From the NCBI RefSeq assembly GCF_026683955.1, contig NZ_CP113343.1, forward strand, positions 3,100,001 through 3,164,000: DNA of 64,000 nt, given 5' to 3'. Shown piece by piece: positions 54,655 through 63,143 of this stretch (position 1 is the first letter of the stretch; every line of letters begins with the position of its first letter). Both the position numbers and the translations under genes were made by a program. Origin of the DNA: Arthrobacter sp. MMS18-M83. Lineage in GTDB: Bacteria > Actinomycetota > Actinomycetes > Actinomycetales > Micrococcaceae. Below the pieces are notes generated by a model. The model was not told where the DNA came from and did not search any database. It saw only the letters and a list, made by a program, of their open reading frames with translations.

Positions 54655-55173
54655 TCAGGGAAAGGAAATGGGTGTGATGGCGTCGTGTTCATCCCAGTGC
54701 CTCGTCCCGGACGCGGTTACGGCCTGGACAGCCATGGCGCTGATGAGCTCTCCTGCATGGCTTTGGTCGTTTTCGGTGACGACATACGTGAAGACGAGCT
54801 CGGTTTCCCCTCCGGCTGGCATCGGACCGAAACTCAAGGCGGACGGGCCGGTCGCGTAGCTCAGCTCTTCTAGTCCTGCGTTGGTGAAGGACCGCAGGAC
54901 AAGGGTGACATCGGTGAGGACTTCCCCTGAATCATTGATGACCCAGGCAGAATAGGTCAGGGTGTCGTGAGGTGCCGCGGTGGCCTTGTGCGCGTAATGA
55001 ACGAGGCGCACACCGGTACCGTGTAGGGGACACGCCAAGAAGACTCCGGGAGCTGTGGCATGCGATGGAGGCGATTCGTGCCTCGTTTCAGGGGGTTGCC
55101 GTTCAATTTGATTGTCCAGGTTTCCCGGGAGCTGCAGCATTAGGACTTCCTTGGGAAAAGTGTTTTCAGCCAT
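54655..55173 (-). CDS. Single-domain DUF11-like protein without signal peptide
   Basis: 172 residues. The C-terminal two thirds read as one DUF11/Ig-like module (DTLTYSAWVINDSGEVLTDV, LVLRSFTNAGLEELSYATG, ETELVFTYVVTENDQSHAG). No signal peptide or anchor is visible, which is odd next to exported relatives. It may be a cytoplasmic or leaderless partner of the pilus locus. The ATG at 55173 lacks a strong ribosome site, and its start overlaps the end of the preceding small gene. Confidence 0.6.
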   Translation of the reverse strand: MAENTFPKEVLMLQLPGNLDNQIERQPPETRHESPPSHATAPGVFLACPLHGTGVRLVHYAHKATAAPHDTLTYSAWVINDSGEVLTDVTLVLRSFTNAGLEELSYATGPSALSFGPMPAGGETELVFTYVVTENDQSHAGELISAMAVQAVTASGTRHWDEHDAITPISFP

Positions 55174-55448
55174 TGGGCTCTCAGCGTTTCTGCTCGGCGG
55201 CGGCCCCGGGCGGGTGTTTGGCCGATGGCGTCTTTGCCGGGAGGTGCCATCGGCTCCTGGATGGAGACCATTGATGAGGTGAACCGCCGTGTGCCGGTGG
55301 CAGTGTCCCGTTCACTGGCTGTGTTGTGGCCCGGCAGGCTGAGAACGGCATCAATGATGGCAATGAGCCGCAGTGAGCCCTCGTTCCCGCGTATGGCCGG
55401 GCCCGCGGTTGAAGTGAACAGGTTCGCCGGACGTTCGCGGCAGGTCAT
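55140..55448 (-). CDS. Small hypothetical protein, coupled to the GGDEF-like gene
   Basis: 102 residues starting at the ATG that overlaps the stop of the preceding gene (ATGA at 55445-55448), a typical coupled start. It contains GSLRLIAIIDAVLSLPGHNT and a basic C-terminus, and I do not recognise a family. It overlaps the next gene by 34 bases. The coupling argues for it; the unremarkable composition argues against it. Confidence 0.35.
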   Translation of the reverse strand: MTCRERPANLFTSTAGPAIRGNEGSLRLIAIIDAVLSLPGHNTASERDTATGTRRFTSSMVSIQEPMAPPGKDAIGQTPARGRRRAETLRAQWLKTLFPRKS

Positions 55449-56212
55449 CGCGACTGCGGCCTTACCGGGATCCCCCGGAGCTGCGCCATGAGGCGCATGG
55501 CTTCGGCATCCGTTGACGGGATCGGTTGGTACCGGAGCTTGCAAGGGCCGAGGGCCCCGTTACGGAGCGTTTCAAGGCGCCTCTTGCACCTCAGCGCATC
55601 AGCAAGGTTCCCTGTTGAACCCTGGATGAGGAAGTCCACCCTGTCATGGCGGTACACCTGTATCGCTGATTCGCCGGTGAATTCCTGGGCGCAGATTCGA
55701 CCCACTTCCACGGACAGGGTCCAGGAGCCTTTCAGTTGTTTGTCCATGAGAGGAAACAGGAAAGCCCCCAGGATGAACTTGCCGGAGCCGTTCGCCGTCC
55801 GGCGCGCGTCTTGAAGTGCGCGTTCGAAATGGGCTGTGGTTGCCAGGCCCGTTGTGACATCCGTGCAGGACGAAGGCTGTTGGTCTTGCTCTCTGGCCTC
55901 TACCCATCCGACGGCGATGTCCTGCAGCGCGCTTTGATCGACCGGTTGTCCGGCAGCTGTGAAGAGGGATCGCAGATCGGTCATCGTTTCAGCGATGCCA
56001 ACACCGTGGAAGGAACGCGATGCACCCAGATGCCGGGCTGCACCAAGAGATGAATTCCCATTCATCACCGAGAGGGCCATGCCTTCGACTTCCGGTACGA
56101 ACCAGTCCCGGACATACCGCCAGCCATCGCGCCGGCTCTGGTCCCGCCACCGGTCCAGAAGCTGCCACACGCCGTTCTCAACGGGGACGGAAGGCGCTGT
56201 TTGAATCTTCAT
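55445..56212 (-). CDS. Degenerate GGDEF-like protein
   Basis: 255 residues. The C-terminal half has the layout of a diguanylate cyclase domain: DVTTGLATTAHFERALQDA (118-136) matches the D.lTGL.N...F start, and YRHDRVDFLIQG (about 187-198) stands where RxGGDEFxxLL would be, with the signature lost. The N-terminal half is helical and may be a sensor or dimerisation unit. Nucleotide synthesis is therefore unlikely; a scaffold or binding role is possible. It lies upstream of the pilus genes on the same strand. Confidence 0.6.
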   Translation of the reverse strand: MKIQTAPSVPVENGVWQLLDRWRDQSRRDGWRYVRDWFVPEVEGMALSVMNGNSSLGAARHLGASRSFHGVGIAETMTDLRSLFTAAGQPVDQSALQDIAVGWVEAREQDQQPSSCTDVTTGLATTAHFERALQDARRTANGSGKFILGAFLFPLMDKQLKGSWTLSVEVGRICAQEFTGESAIQVYRHDRVDFLIQGSTGNLADALRCKRRLETLRNGALGPCKLRYQPIPSTDAEAMRLMAQLRGIPVRPQSR

Positions 56213-56544
56213 GCCTAACTTGTGGCGCGTGCAGACGATTCATGTTGCAAGTGCCGCGAAATATCTGCGTCGAGGGCAACTAGTCAAGTCAATCCGGTGC
56301 GCTCGAGAGTCGGTTGAGGCAGTCCACCGTGCCTGGGCCGCGTTGGCCCGGCGTAAACCTTGGGTGTCTCCGTGTCTTCCGGTTCTCCTCGGATTCCGGC
56401 GTAGGTCTACCGAAAAAGGTTGAATATTACCCACGGGTAGGCCTTCTGGCACGCTCCGATGGCGGATATTCTCTTAGGGACTTCACGAGAGTCAGTGGTC
56501 ATCGAAAGGGATGCAACGACGCATCCGCGGTAGAAAGAGAGTTT
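56213..56544. other. Intergenic region between divergent genes
   Basis: 332 bases with no protein or RNA I can support. It must hold the promoters of the GGDEF-like gene and the DUF1508 gene; no clear boxes were found. Confidence 0.5.
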
Positions 56545-56739
56545 ATGTCTGGCATTTTCGAAATCTTGGCAGCAGGGGAGCAATCGTTCCACTTCCGGTT
56601 GAAGGCCGACGATGGAACGGTCGTGGCAGTGTCGCCTAAGTTCCCGGATATCGCGGCCCTCGTGGCCGGAATCAATGCAGTCAGGGAGAGTGCCGCCACA
56701 GGATTCGTGGTGGATCACCGCTCGCTCGGAGCGCAATAA
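56545..56739 (+). CDS. DUF1508 (YegP-like) small protein, second copy
   Basis: 64 residues from ATG at 56545. It has the same layout as the gene at 31255: FEILAAGEQSFHFRLKADDG, then VVAVSPKFPDIAALVAGINA and VRESAATGFVVDHRS. Sequence identity to the first copy is modest, so they are old paralogues. A strong terminator follows at once, so it is a single-gene unit. Confidence 0.75.
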   Translation: MSGIFEILAAGEQSFHFRLKADDGTVVAVSPKFPDIAALVAGINAVRESAATGFVVDHRSLGAQ

Positions 56740-56742
56740 GAA

Positions 56743-56785
56743 ATCGGCGGCAGTGCTCACAGGAGCACTGCCGCCGATTAGTTTT
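56743..56785. terminator. Bidirectional terminator between the DUF1508 gene and aceE
   Basis: Perfect 16-bp stem ATCGGCGGCAGTGCTC / GAGCACTGCCGCCGAT around ACAG, then TAGTTTTA on the plus strand and TTTCTTATT on the minus strand. Confidence 0.85.
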
Positions 56786-56793
56786 AGGGCACC

Positions 56794-59549
56794 TTAGGCG
56801 TCGCCTCCTGAACCGCCGGTAGTGCCGGCAGTGACGTCCAGGAGCTTGTAGCGGTCAATGGCGTACGACGGCGCACTCGGGTCTACCTCGCCCCTCGCCG
56901 CGAGGAGTTGCAGGGTTTTGGTGACGATGGAGTGGGTGTCGTTTTTGAAGTAGCGTCGGGCGGCTTGGCGGGTGTCGGAGAAGCCGAAGCCGTCGGCGCC
57001 GAGGGAGGCGAATTCGTTGGGGATGAATTGGCGGATCTGGTCCGGGACGGCTTTCATGTAGTCGGTGACGGCGATGACGGGTCCGGTGGCGCCGGCGAGT
57101 TGCCGGGCGACGAAGGGGGTGCGGGGTTGTTCGCCGGGGTTGAGGAAGGCGTGTTCTTCGGCGGCGAGTCCGTCGCGTCGGAGTTCGTTCCAGGAGGTCA
57201 CGGACCAGACGTCGGCGGAGACTCCCCAGTCGCCGGCGAGGATTTTCTGGGCTTCCAGGGCCCAGGGGACGGAGACGCCCGAGGCCAGGATCTGCGCGCG
57301 GGGTCGCTTGTTGTCCCGATCCTCGGGCTTCGCCGGGGCGAGCAGGTAGATGCCCTTGAGGAGGCCTTCGGTGTCGAGGTTTTCCGGTTCCGCGGGCTGG
57401 GTGATGGGTTCGTTGTACACGGTGAGGTAGTACATGAGGTTCCGGTCCTCGGAGTGGTCCCCGTACATGCGTTGGAGTCCGTCGCGGATGATGTGGCCGA
57501 TTTCGTAGCCGTAGGCGGGGTCGTAGGTGCGGACGGCGGGGTTGGTGGAGGCCAGGATGGGGGAGTGGCCGTCGGCGTGTTGGAGTCCTTCGCCGGTGAG
57601 GGTGGTCCGTCCTGCGGTGGCGCCGATGATGAAGCCGCGGGTCATCTGGTCCGCGGCGGCCCAGAAGGCGTCGCCGGTGCGTTGGAAGCCGAACATGGAG
57701 TAGAACACGTAGATCGGCACGAGGGGTTCGCCGTGGGTGGCGTAGGCGGTGCCGGCGGCGGTGAACGCGGCGACGGCGCCGGCTTCGTTGATGCCGGGGT
57801 GGATGAGCTGGCCCATGGGGGATTCCTTGTAGGCCAGGACGAGGTCCCGGTCCACGGAGAGGTAGTTCTGGCCCTTGGGGTTGTAGATCTTCGCGGTGGG
57901 GAAGAACGCGTCCATGCCGAAGGTGCGGGACTCGTCCGGGACGACCGGGACGAAGCGGGCGCCGAAGTTCTTGTCCCGCATGAGGTCCTTCAGGAGCCTC
58001 ACGAAGGCCATGGTGGTGGCGGCCTGCTGTTTGCCGGAGCCGCGCTTGGCGGCCTCGTAGGATTTGTCCTCGGGCAGCACCACGGGGGTGTGGGTGGAGC
58101 GGCGTTCCGGGACGGGCCCGCCCAGGGCGGCGCGGCGGTCCATCATGTATCGGATTTCCGGGGCGTCCATGCCGGGGTGGTAGTACGGGGGCCGGTACAG
58201 GTCCGTGTCCAGTTGTTCGTCGGTGATGGGGATGCGCAGGTGGTCACGGAAGGCCTTGAGGTCTGCCATGGTGAGTTTCTTCATCTGGTGGGTCGCGTTG
58301 CGGCCCTCGAAGTGGGGTCCGAGCCCGTAGCCCTTGACGGTCTTGGCCAGGATCACGGTGGGTTTGCCCTTGAACTCCGACGCGGCCTTGTACGCGGCGT
58401 AGACCTTGCGGTAGTCGTGGCCGCCGCGTTTGAGGCCCCAGATCTGGTTGTCGTCCAGGTCCGCGACCAGGTCCTTGGTGGCCGGGGTCTTCCCGAAGAA
58501 GTGTTCCGCACGAACCCGCCGGACTCGGCCTTGTAGGTCTGGTAGTCCCCGTCCACGGTCTCGTTCATGATCTTCACCAGGGACCCGTCGGTGTCCCGGG
58601 CCAGCAGATCATCCCATTCCCGGCCCCAGACGACCTTGATGACGTTCCAGCCCGCGCCGCGGAAGAACGCCTCCAGTTCCTGCATGATCTTCCCGTTGCC
58701 CCGGACCGGCCCGTCCAGGCGCTGGAGGTTGCAGTTGATCACGAAGTTCAGGTTGTCCAGGTTCTCGTTCGCGGCGAGCTGGAGCAGGCCGCGGGACTCG
58801 GGCTCGTCCATTTCCCCGTCGCCCAAAAACGCCCAGACCTGCTGGCCGGAGGTGTCCTTCAGGCCCCGGTCGTGCAGGTAGCGGTTGGACTGGGCCTGGT
58901 AGATCGCGTTCATCGGGCCGATGCCCATGGACACGGTCGGGAATTCCCAGAACGCGGGCATCAGGCGCGGGTGCGGGTAGGAGGAGAGGGCATGGCCCTC
59001 CTTGGACTTTTCCTGCCGGAACCCGTCCAGGTCCTCCTCGGAAAGCCGGCCCTCCATGAACGCCCTCGCGTACATCCCCGGGGACGCGTGTCCCTGGAAG
59101 AAGACCTGGTCCCCGCCCGAAGGGTGGTCCTTGCCGCGGAAGAAATGGTTGAATCCGACCTCGTACAGCGTCGCGGCCCCGGCATAGGTGGAGATGTGCC
59201 CGCCCACCCCGATGTCCGCCCGCTGCGCCCGGTGCACCATCACGGCCGCGTTCCAGCGCATGTACGCCCGGTACCGGCGCTCGAACTCCTCGTTGCCAGG
59301 GAACACCGGCTCCTGGTCCGCCGGGATCGTGTTCACGTAATCGGTGGTCGTCACCATCGGCACCCCCACCGACTGGGACCCCGCCCGCTGAAGCAGGCTG
59401 CGCATGATGAACTGCGCCCGCTCCGTGCCCTGCTCCCTGATCAACGCATCCAAAGACTCAACCCACTCGGCAGTCTCTTCCGGATCACGATCAGGCAGCT
59501 GGGAAGTCAACCCGCTAAGGATGTGTGAGGTCTCTTCTCCTGCAGCCAC
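56794..59549 (-). CDS. aceE: Pyruvate dehydrogenase E1 component (homodimeric type), with one frame break
   Basis: 918 residues if one G is restored at 58506-58507 (GG where GGG keeps the frame); this is the standard length. GTG at 59549 follows AGAGG and gives [14 protein letters not shown], the usual N-terminus. The thiamine-diphosphate site is in [15 protein letters not shown] and [40 protein letters not shown] is strongly conserved. It decarboxylates pyruvate and passes the acetyl group to E2. Because aceE is normally needed for aerobic growth on sugars, the break is more likely a consensus error than a mutation. Two motif-1 boxes lie about 70-100 bases upstream. Confidence 0.93.
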
Positions 59550-59616
59550 GTCCAACCTCTCTTCATTGAATGTCTGGGCGCTTGCACTGTAGTGCGCGCT
59601 GAAACGTGCATGGAAA

Positions 59617-59652
59617 TTTCGTATTGTGAGAATAAAATTCTGTATTTCGAGA
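59617..59652. promoter_or_regulatory. Candidate IclR-type tandem operator (motif 1) upstream of aceE
   Basis: TTTCGTATTGTGAGA at 59617 and TTCTGTATTTCGAGA at 59638, 21 bp apart. The pair is 68 bases upstream of the aceE start, where a promoter would be expected. Confidence 0.5.
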
Positions 59653-59789
59653 TTAGCCATGCGTTCGCCAAGCGTCAATCTAGCGCCGCAGAGGCTAGTC
59701 CTCGCGAGGCTGCGCGGCGCCAGATGGCAGATTGTGACCGCCGTCGGGAGCGAAACCCTTGACCAAAGGTGATCTGGCTCATAAAGTTA

Positions 59790-59825
59790 TTTCACTATTC
59801 AATAACTAGATTTCACGATGCGAAA
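59790..59825. promoter_or_regulatory. Candidate IclR-type tandem operator (motif 1) upstream of the NCS1 permease
   Basis: TTTCACTATTCAATA at 59790 and TTTCACGATGCGAAA at 59811, exactly 21 bp apart, 69 bases before the NCS1 permease start. The second box is one of the two best copies in the window, differing from the one before iclR only at the end. Confidence 0.6.
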
Positions 59826-59893
59826 AAGATTCACATCCTCTCACAGCGTCTCGGAAGCCTAGTTGCAGCACCACAAAGAAGTGGAGATCCACG

Positions 59894-61462
59894 ATGCAAT
59901 CGACTCCCCCAGTCGGCGTCACAACGGCTTCGGAGCAGACCATACTGCCTGGCAGTTCGGTACATCCGTCAGTAGGAAATGAAACGCTCTGCGATGTAGC
60001 GTCCGTCGCAGCAGGCCGCACCATCAGCCCCAGCCTCTACAACCTGGACCTTGCCCCCACCAAGAAAGAGGGCAGGCGCTGGACCAGCTACAGCATCTTC
60101 ACCCTCTGGGCCAACGACGTCCACAGCCTTGGCAACTATGCGTTCGCCATCGGCCTCTTCTCGCTTGGCCTGGGCGGGTGGCAAATCCTCGTGGCCCTCG
60201 GCATCGGCGCGGTTTTGCTGTTCACCCTCCTGACCTTCTCCGGCTTCATGGGCCAGAAGACGGGCGTTCCCTTCCCGGTGATGAGCCGGATCAGCTTCGG
60301 TATCCGGGGCGCCCAGCTGGCCAGCCTGGTCCGCGGGGCCGTGGCAATCGCCTGGTTTGGAATTCAGACCTACCTCGCCTCGGTGGTGCTCCGCGTCATG
60401 CTTGTCGCCATGTTCCCCGGACTCAAGGACGTGGATGCCAACTCCATCCTGGGCCTGTCAACGCTCGGCTGGATCGCCTTCGTATCGCTCTGGATTATCC
60501 AGTTGGTCATTGTCAGCTTCGGCATGGAAATGATCCGCAAGTACGAGGCCTTCGCCGGCCCCATCATTCTCGTCACCATGCTGGCCATTGCCATCTGGGT
60601 CTTCGTCGAGGCCGGGGGTGCCATCCAGTGGTCCGGCATCAAGGGACTCGAAGGCGGCGAGATGTGGCGCACGATCTTTGCCGGCGGCGCCCTCTGGGTC
60701 TCCATCTACGGCACCTTCGTCCTGAACTTCTGCGACTTCACCCGTTCCTCGGTGTCCAAGAAGTCGATTGTCCGCGGCAACTTCTGGGGCATCCCCATCA
60801 ACATGCTCCTGTTCGGCGCAATCGTGGTCATCATGGCCGGCGGCCAGTACAAGATCAATGGCAAGATCATTGAAAGCCCTTCGGACATCGTGCAGAGCAT
60901 CCCCAATACGCTCTTCCTGGTCCTGGCCTGCCTTGCCTTGCTGATCCTGACTATCGCAGTGAACCTCATGGCGAACTTCGTTGCACCGGTCTACGCCCTC
61001 ACCAACCTCTTCCCCAAGCACCTGAACTTCCGCAAGGCAGCCTGGGTCAGCGGTACCATCGGCCTGATCATCTTGCCGTGGAACCTCTACAACAACCCCT
61101 TGGTGATCGTGTACTTCCTGGGCGGACTTGGCGCGCTGCTCGGCCCCCTGTTCGGCGTCGTCATGGCCGACTACTGGCTGCTGCGCCGCGGCAAGGTCAA
61201 TGTCCTCGACCTTTACACGGACCACCCGTCCGGCACCTACTTCTACAAGCGTGGCGTCAACCCCCGGGCGATCGCCGCCATGGTTCCGGCCGCCGTCGTC
61301 GCCATCCTGATTGCATTCGTACCCGCACTGGAGGCCGCAGCACCGTTCGCCTGGTTCTTCGGCGCAGGCATCGGGGCGTTGTGCTACTACGTGTTCGCGG
61401 ACAAGAAGCAGCAGCACAGCGACATCTCCGGCGAGCCGATCGCCGTCGTCAGCAACCACTAA
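59894..61462 (+). CDS. NCS1-family permease, probably allantoin or hydantoin
   Basis: 522 residues; ATG at 59894 with GGAG seven bases upstream. NCS1 markers are TIWAND-like TLWANDVHSLGNYAFAIGLF, GFMGQKTGVPFPVMSRISFG, AIAWFGIQTYLASVV and FVLNFCDFTRSSVSKKS (substrate and sodium site region), with about 12 membrane segments. The family includes Mhp1, the hydantoin permease of an Arthrobacter relative, and PucI for allantoin. It starts a run with a hydantoin-racemase-like gene and an SDR gene, so allantoin or a hydantoin is the best guess. Confidence 0.87.
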   Translation: MQSTPPVGVTTASEQTILPGSSVHPSVGNETLCDVASVAAGRTISPSLYNLDLAPTKKEGRRWTSYSIFTLWANDVHSLGNYAFAIGLFSLGLGGWQILVALGIGAVLLFTLLTFSGFMGQKTGVPFPVMSRISFGIRGAQLASLVRGAVAIAWFGIQTYLASVVLRVMLVAMFPGLKDVDANSILGLSTLGWIAFVSLWIIQLVIVSFGMEMIRKYEAFAGPIILVTMLAIAIWVFVEAGGAIQWSGIKGLEGGEMWRTIFAGGALWVSIYGTFVLNFCDFTRSSVSKKSIVRGNFWGIPINMLLFGAIVVIMAGGQYKINGKIIESPSDIVQSIPNTLFLVLACLALLILTIAVNLMANFVAPVYALTNLFPKHLNFRKAAWVSGTIGLIILPWNLYNNPLVIVYFLGGLGALLGPLFGVVMADYWLLRRGKVNVLDLYTDHPSGTYFYKRGVNPRAIAAMVPAAVVAILIAFVPALEAAAPFAWFFGAGIGALCYYVFADKKQQHSDISGEPIAVVSNH

Positions 61463-61466
61463 TACT

Positions 61467-61530
61467 CAACTGACTCGCAGTTAGCGTCGTTTTCGCCCGT
61501 CAAAACGACAACGACTGCGAGTCAGTTGGG
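61467..61530. repeat. Intergenic palindromic repeat, copy 4 of 4
   Basis: CAACTGACTCGCAG..GTCGTTTTCG/CAAAACGAC..CTGCGAGTCAGTTGGG, the same element as at 8049. It lies four bases after the permease stop and 39 bases before the racemase start. Confidence 0.85.
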
Positions 61531-61569
61531 CTAACCCGGCTACCAGGCAACCCAATCAAGGAGGAACCC

Positions 61570-62328
61570 ATGCGAATCCTCGTCGCAAACGTCAACACCA
61601 CCCAATCCATGACGGACTCCATCGCAGCCCAAGCTCGAAACGTCGCGGCTCCGGGCACTGAAATCATCGGCATCACCCCACGGTTCGGCGCCGATTCCTG
61701 CGAAGGGAACTTTGAAAGCTACCTTGCCGCCATCGCTGTAATGGACCGCGTGGTCAATTACCCAGAACCGTTCGACGCCGTCATCCAGGCGGGTTATGGC
61801 GAGCACGGCCGCGAGGGGCTTCAGGAGCTCCTCGACGTCCCGGTGGTCGACATCACCGAGGCCGCTGCCAGCACTGCGATGTTCCTCGGGCACAAATACT
61901 CGGTGGTCACCACATTGGATCGTGCGGTTCCGCTCATCGAGGATCGCTTGAAGCTTGCCGGGCTTGACGCCCGCTGCGCCTCCGTCCGTGCGAGCGGGAT
62001 GGCCGTGCTGGAACTCGAGGAATACCCGGACCGCGCTGTGGAAGCCATTGTGGAACAGGCTGAACGGGCCGTGCGTGACGACAAGGCAGAAGTGATCGTC
62101 CTCGGCTGCGGAGGCATGGCCGGCCTCGACGAGCAGATCCGCCAACGTTGCGGAGTGCCGGTAGTAGATGGAGTTGCCGCCGCGGTGACTATCGCCGAGT
62201 CGCTCGTCCGCCTGGGCCTGTCCACGTCCAAGGTCCGGACCTACGCCACGCCTCGTCCGAAGACCGTCGTAGGCTGGCCACTGACGATCACAGACACGAC
62301 GACGGCGGATGCTCCCGCCGCGCACTAG
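61570..62328 (+). CDS. Asp/Glu/hydantoin-racemase-family protein
   Basis: 252 residues. The N-terminal MRILVANVNTTQSMTDSI and the second half-site VIVLGCGGMAGLDEQI (Cys180) match hydantoin and allantoin racemases. The first catalytic cysteine, normally in a CFxDPG-like loop, is replaced: the loop reads IQAGYGEHG with Gly75. A two-base racemase mechanism would need both cysteines, so this protein may catalyse a one-base reaction or none. It stands between an NCS1 permease and an SDR. The gap to the permease contains palindromic repeat copy 4. Confidence 0.8.
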   Translation: MRILVANVNTTQSMTDSIAAQARNVAAPGTEIIGITPRFGADSCEGNFESYLAAIAVMDRVVNYPEPFDAVIQAGYGEHGREGLQELLDVPVVDITEAAASTAMFLGHKYSVVTTLDRAVPLIEDRLKLAGLDARCASVRASGMAVLELEEYPDRAVEAIVEQAERAVRDDKAEVIVLGCGGMAGLDEQIRQRCGVPVVDGVAAAVTIAESLVRLGLSTSKVRTYATPRPKTVVGWPLTITDTTTADAPAAH

Positions 62329-62349
62329 TTCAACAACCAGGAGAACCGC

Positions 62350-63114
62350 GTGAGCGAAACCATCCCCACCCAGCCCCGGGTCGCCGTCGTCACCGGAGCA
62401 GGTTCCGGGATCGGGCGGGCAGTCTCCCGGCTTCTGTTGGCCGAAGGCTACCGCGTTGCCCTCGCCGGTCGCCGTGAAGCGCAGCTCCTCGAGACCGCTG
62501 AGGGCCACGCTGAGGCGCTTGCGGTGCCGTGCGATGTGACAGTGCCCGACGACGTCGCGCGCCTTTTCGCCGCGGCCCGCCGGCGCTGGGGGAGGGTCGA
62601 CGTCCTATTCAACAATGCGGGCATCTTCGGTCCGTCCGGAGGCGTGGACGAGATCAGCGTGGCCGATTGGGATGCCACCCTGGCCGTGAATGTCACGGGC
62701 TCCATGCTGTGCGCGGCCGAGGCCGTTCGGACCATGAAATCGCAAGAACCGCAAGGTGGGCGCATTATCAACAACGGCTCAATCTCGGCCCATTCGCCGC
62801 GGCCATTGTCCGTTGCGTACACGGTGAGCAAACACGCCATGAGCGGCCTGACCAAGAGCATTGAGCTGGATGGGCGCCCCTTTGGCATCAGCTGCGGACA
62901 GATCGACATCGGCAACACGCGCACCGAAATCATGGATACCATCGGCGTGGGCTCGGGCGCGCTCCAGGCCGATGGGAGCAGGCGCGTGGAGCCAATGTTC
63001 CCTGTGGAGGATGCCGCGCGCGCGGTGCTCATGATGGCCAATATGCCGGCGTCGGCCAATATTGGTTCAGTGGTGGTGACCGCCGCGGGGATGCCGTTCG
63101 TGGGCCGCGGCTAG
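62350..63114 (+). CDS. Short-chain dehydrogenase/reductase
   Basis: 254 residues; GTG at 62350 with AGGAG upstream. Classical SDR motifs are TGAGSGIGRAVS (cofactor loop), NNAGIFGPSGG, and SISAHSPRPLSVAYTVSKHA with the catalytic Ser, Tyr and Lys. The cofactor loop and GRREAQLL after strand 2 (Arg) fit NADP(H). It is close behind the racemase-like gene (21 bases), so they are likely co-transcribed; its substrate is unknown. Confidence 0.85.
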   Translation: MSETIPTQPRVAVVTGAGSGIGRAVSRLLLAEGYRVALAGRREAQLLETAEGHAEALAVPCDVTVPDDVARLFAAARRRWGRVDVLFNNAGIFGPSGGVDEISVADWDATLAVNVTGSMLCAAEAVRTMKSQEPQGGRIINNGSISAHSPRPLSVAYTVSKHAMSGLTKSIELDGRPFGISCGQIDIGNTRTEIMDTIGVGSGALQADGSRRVEPMFPVEDAARAVLMMANMPASANIGSVVVTAAGMPFVGRG

Positions 63115-63143
63115 CTCGACGCGGCTAGAAGCCCTGCGCCGGG

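Noticed and set aside
55225..55491. Plus-strand open frame between the pilus genes and the GGDEF-like gene
   Set aside because: It lies opposite frames with coupled starts on the minus strand and has no ribosome site or domain.
56908..58536. 542-codon open frame antisense to aceE
   Set aside because: Same reason: a Gly/Val/Asp/Glu-rich shadow, low-complexity protein, no ribosome site, and aceE is certain on the other strand.
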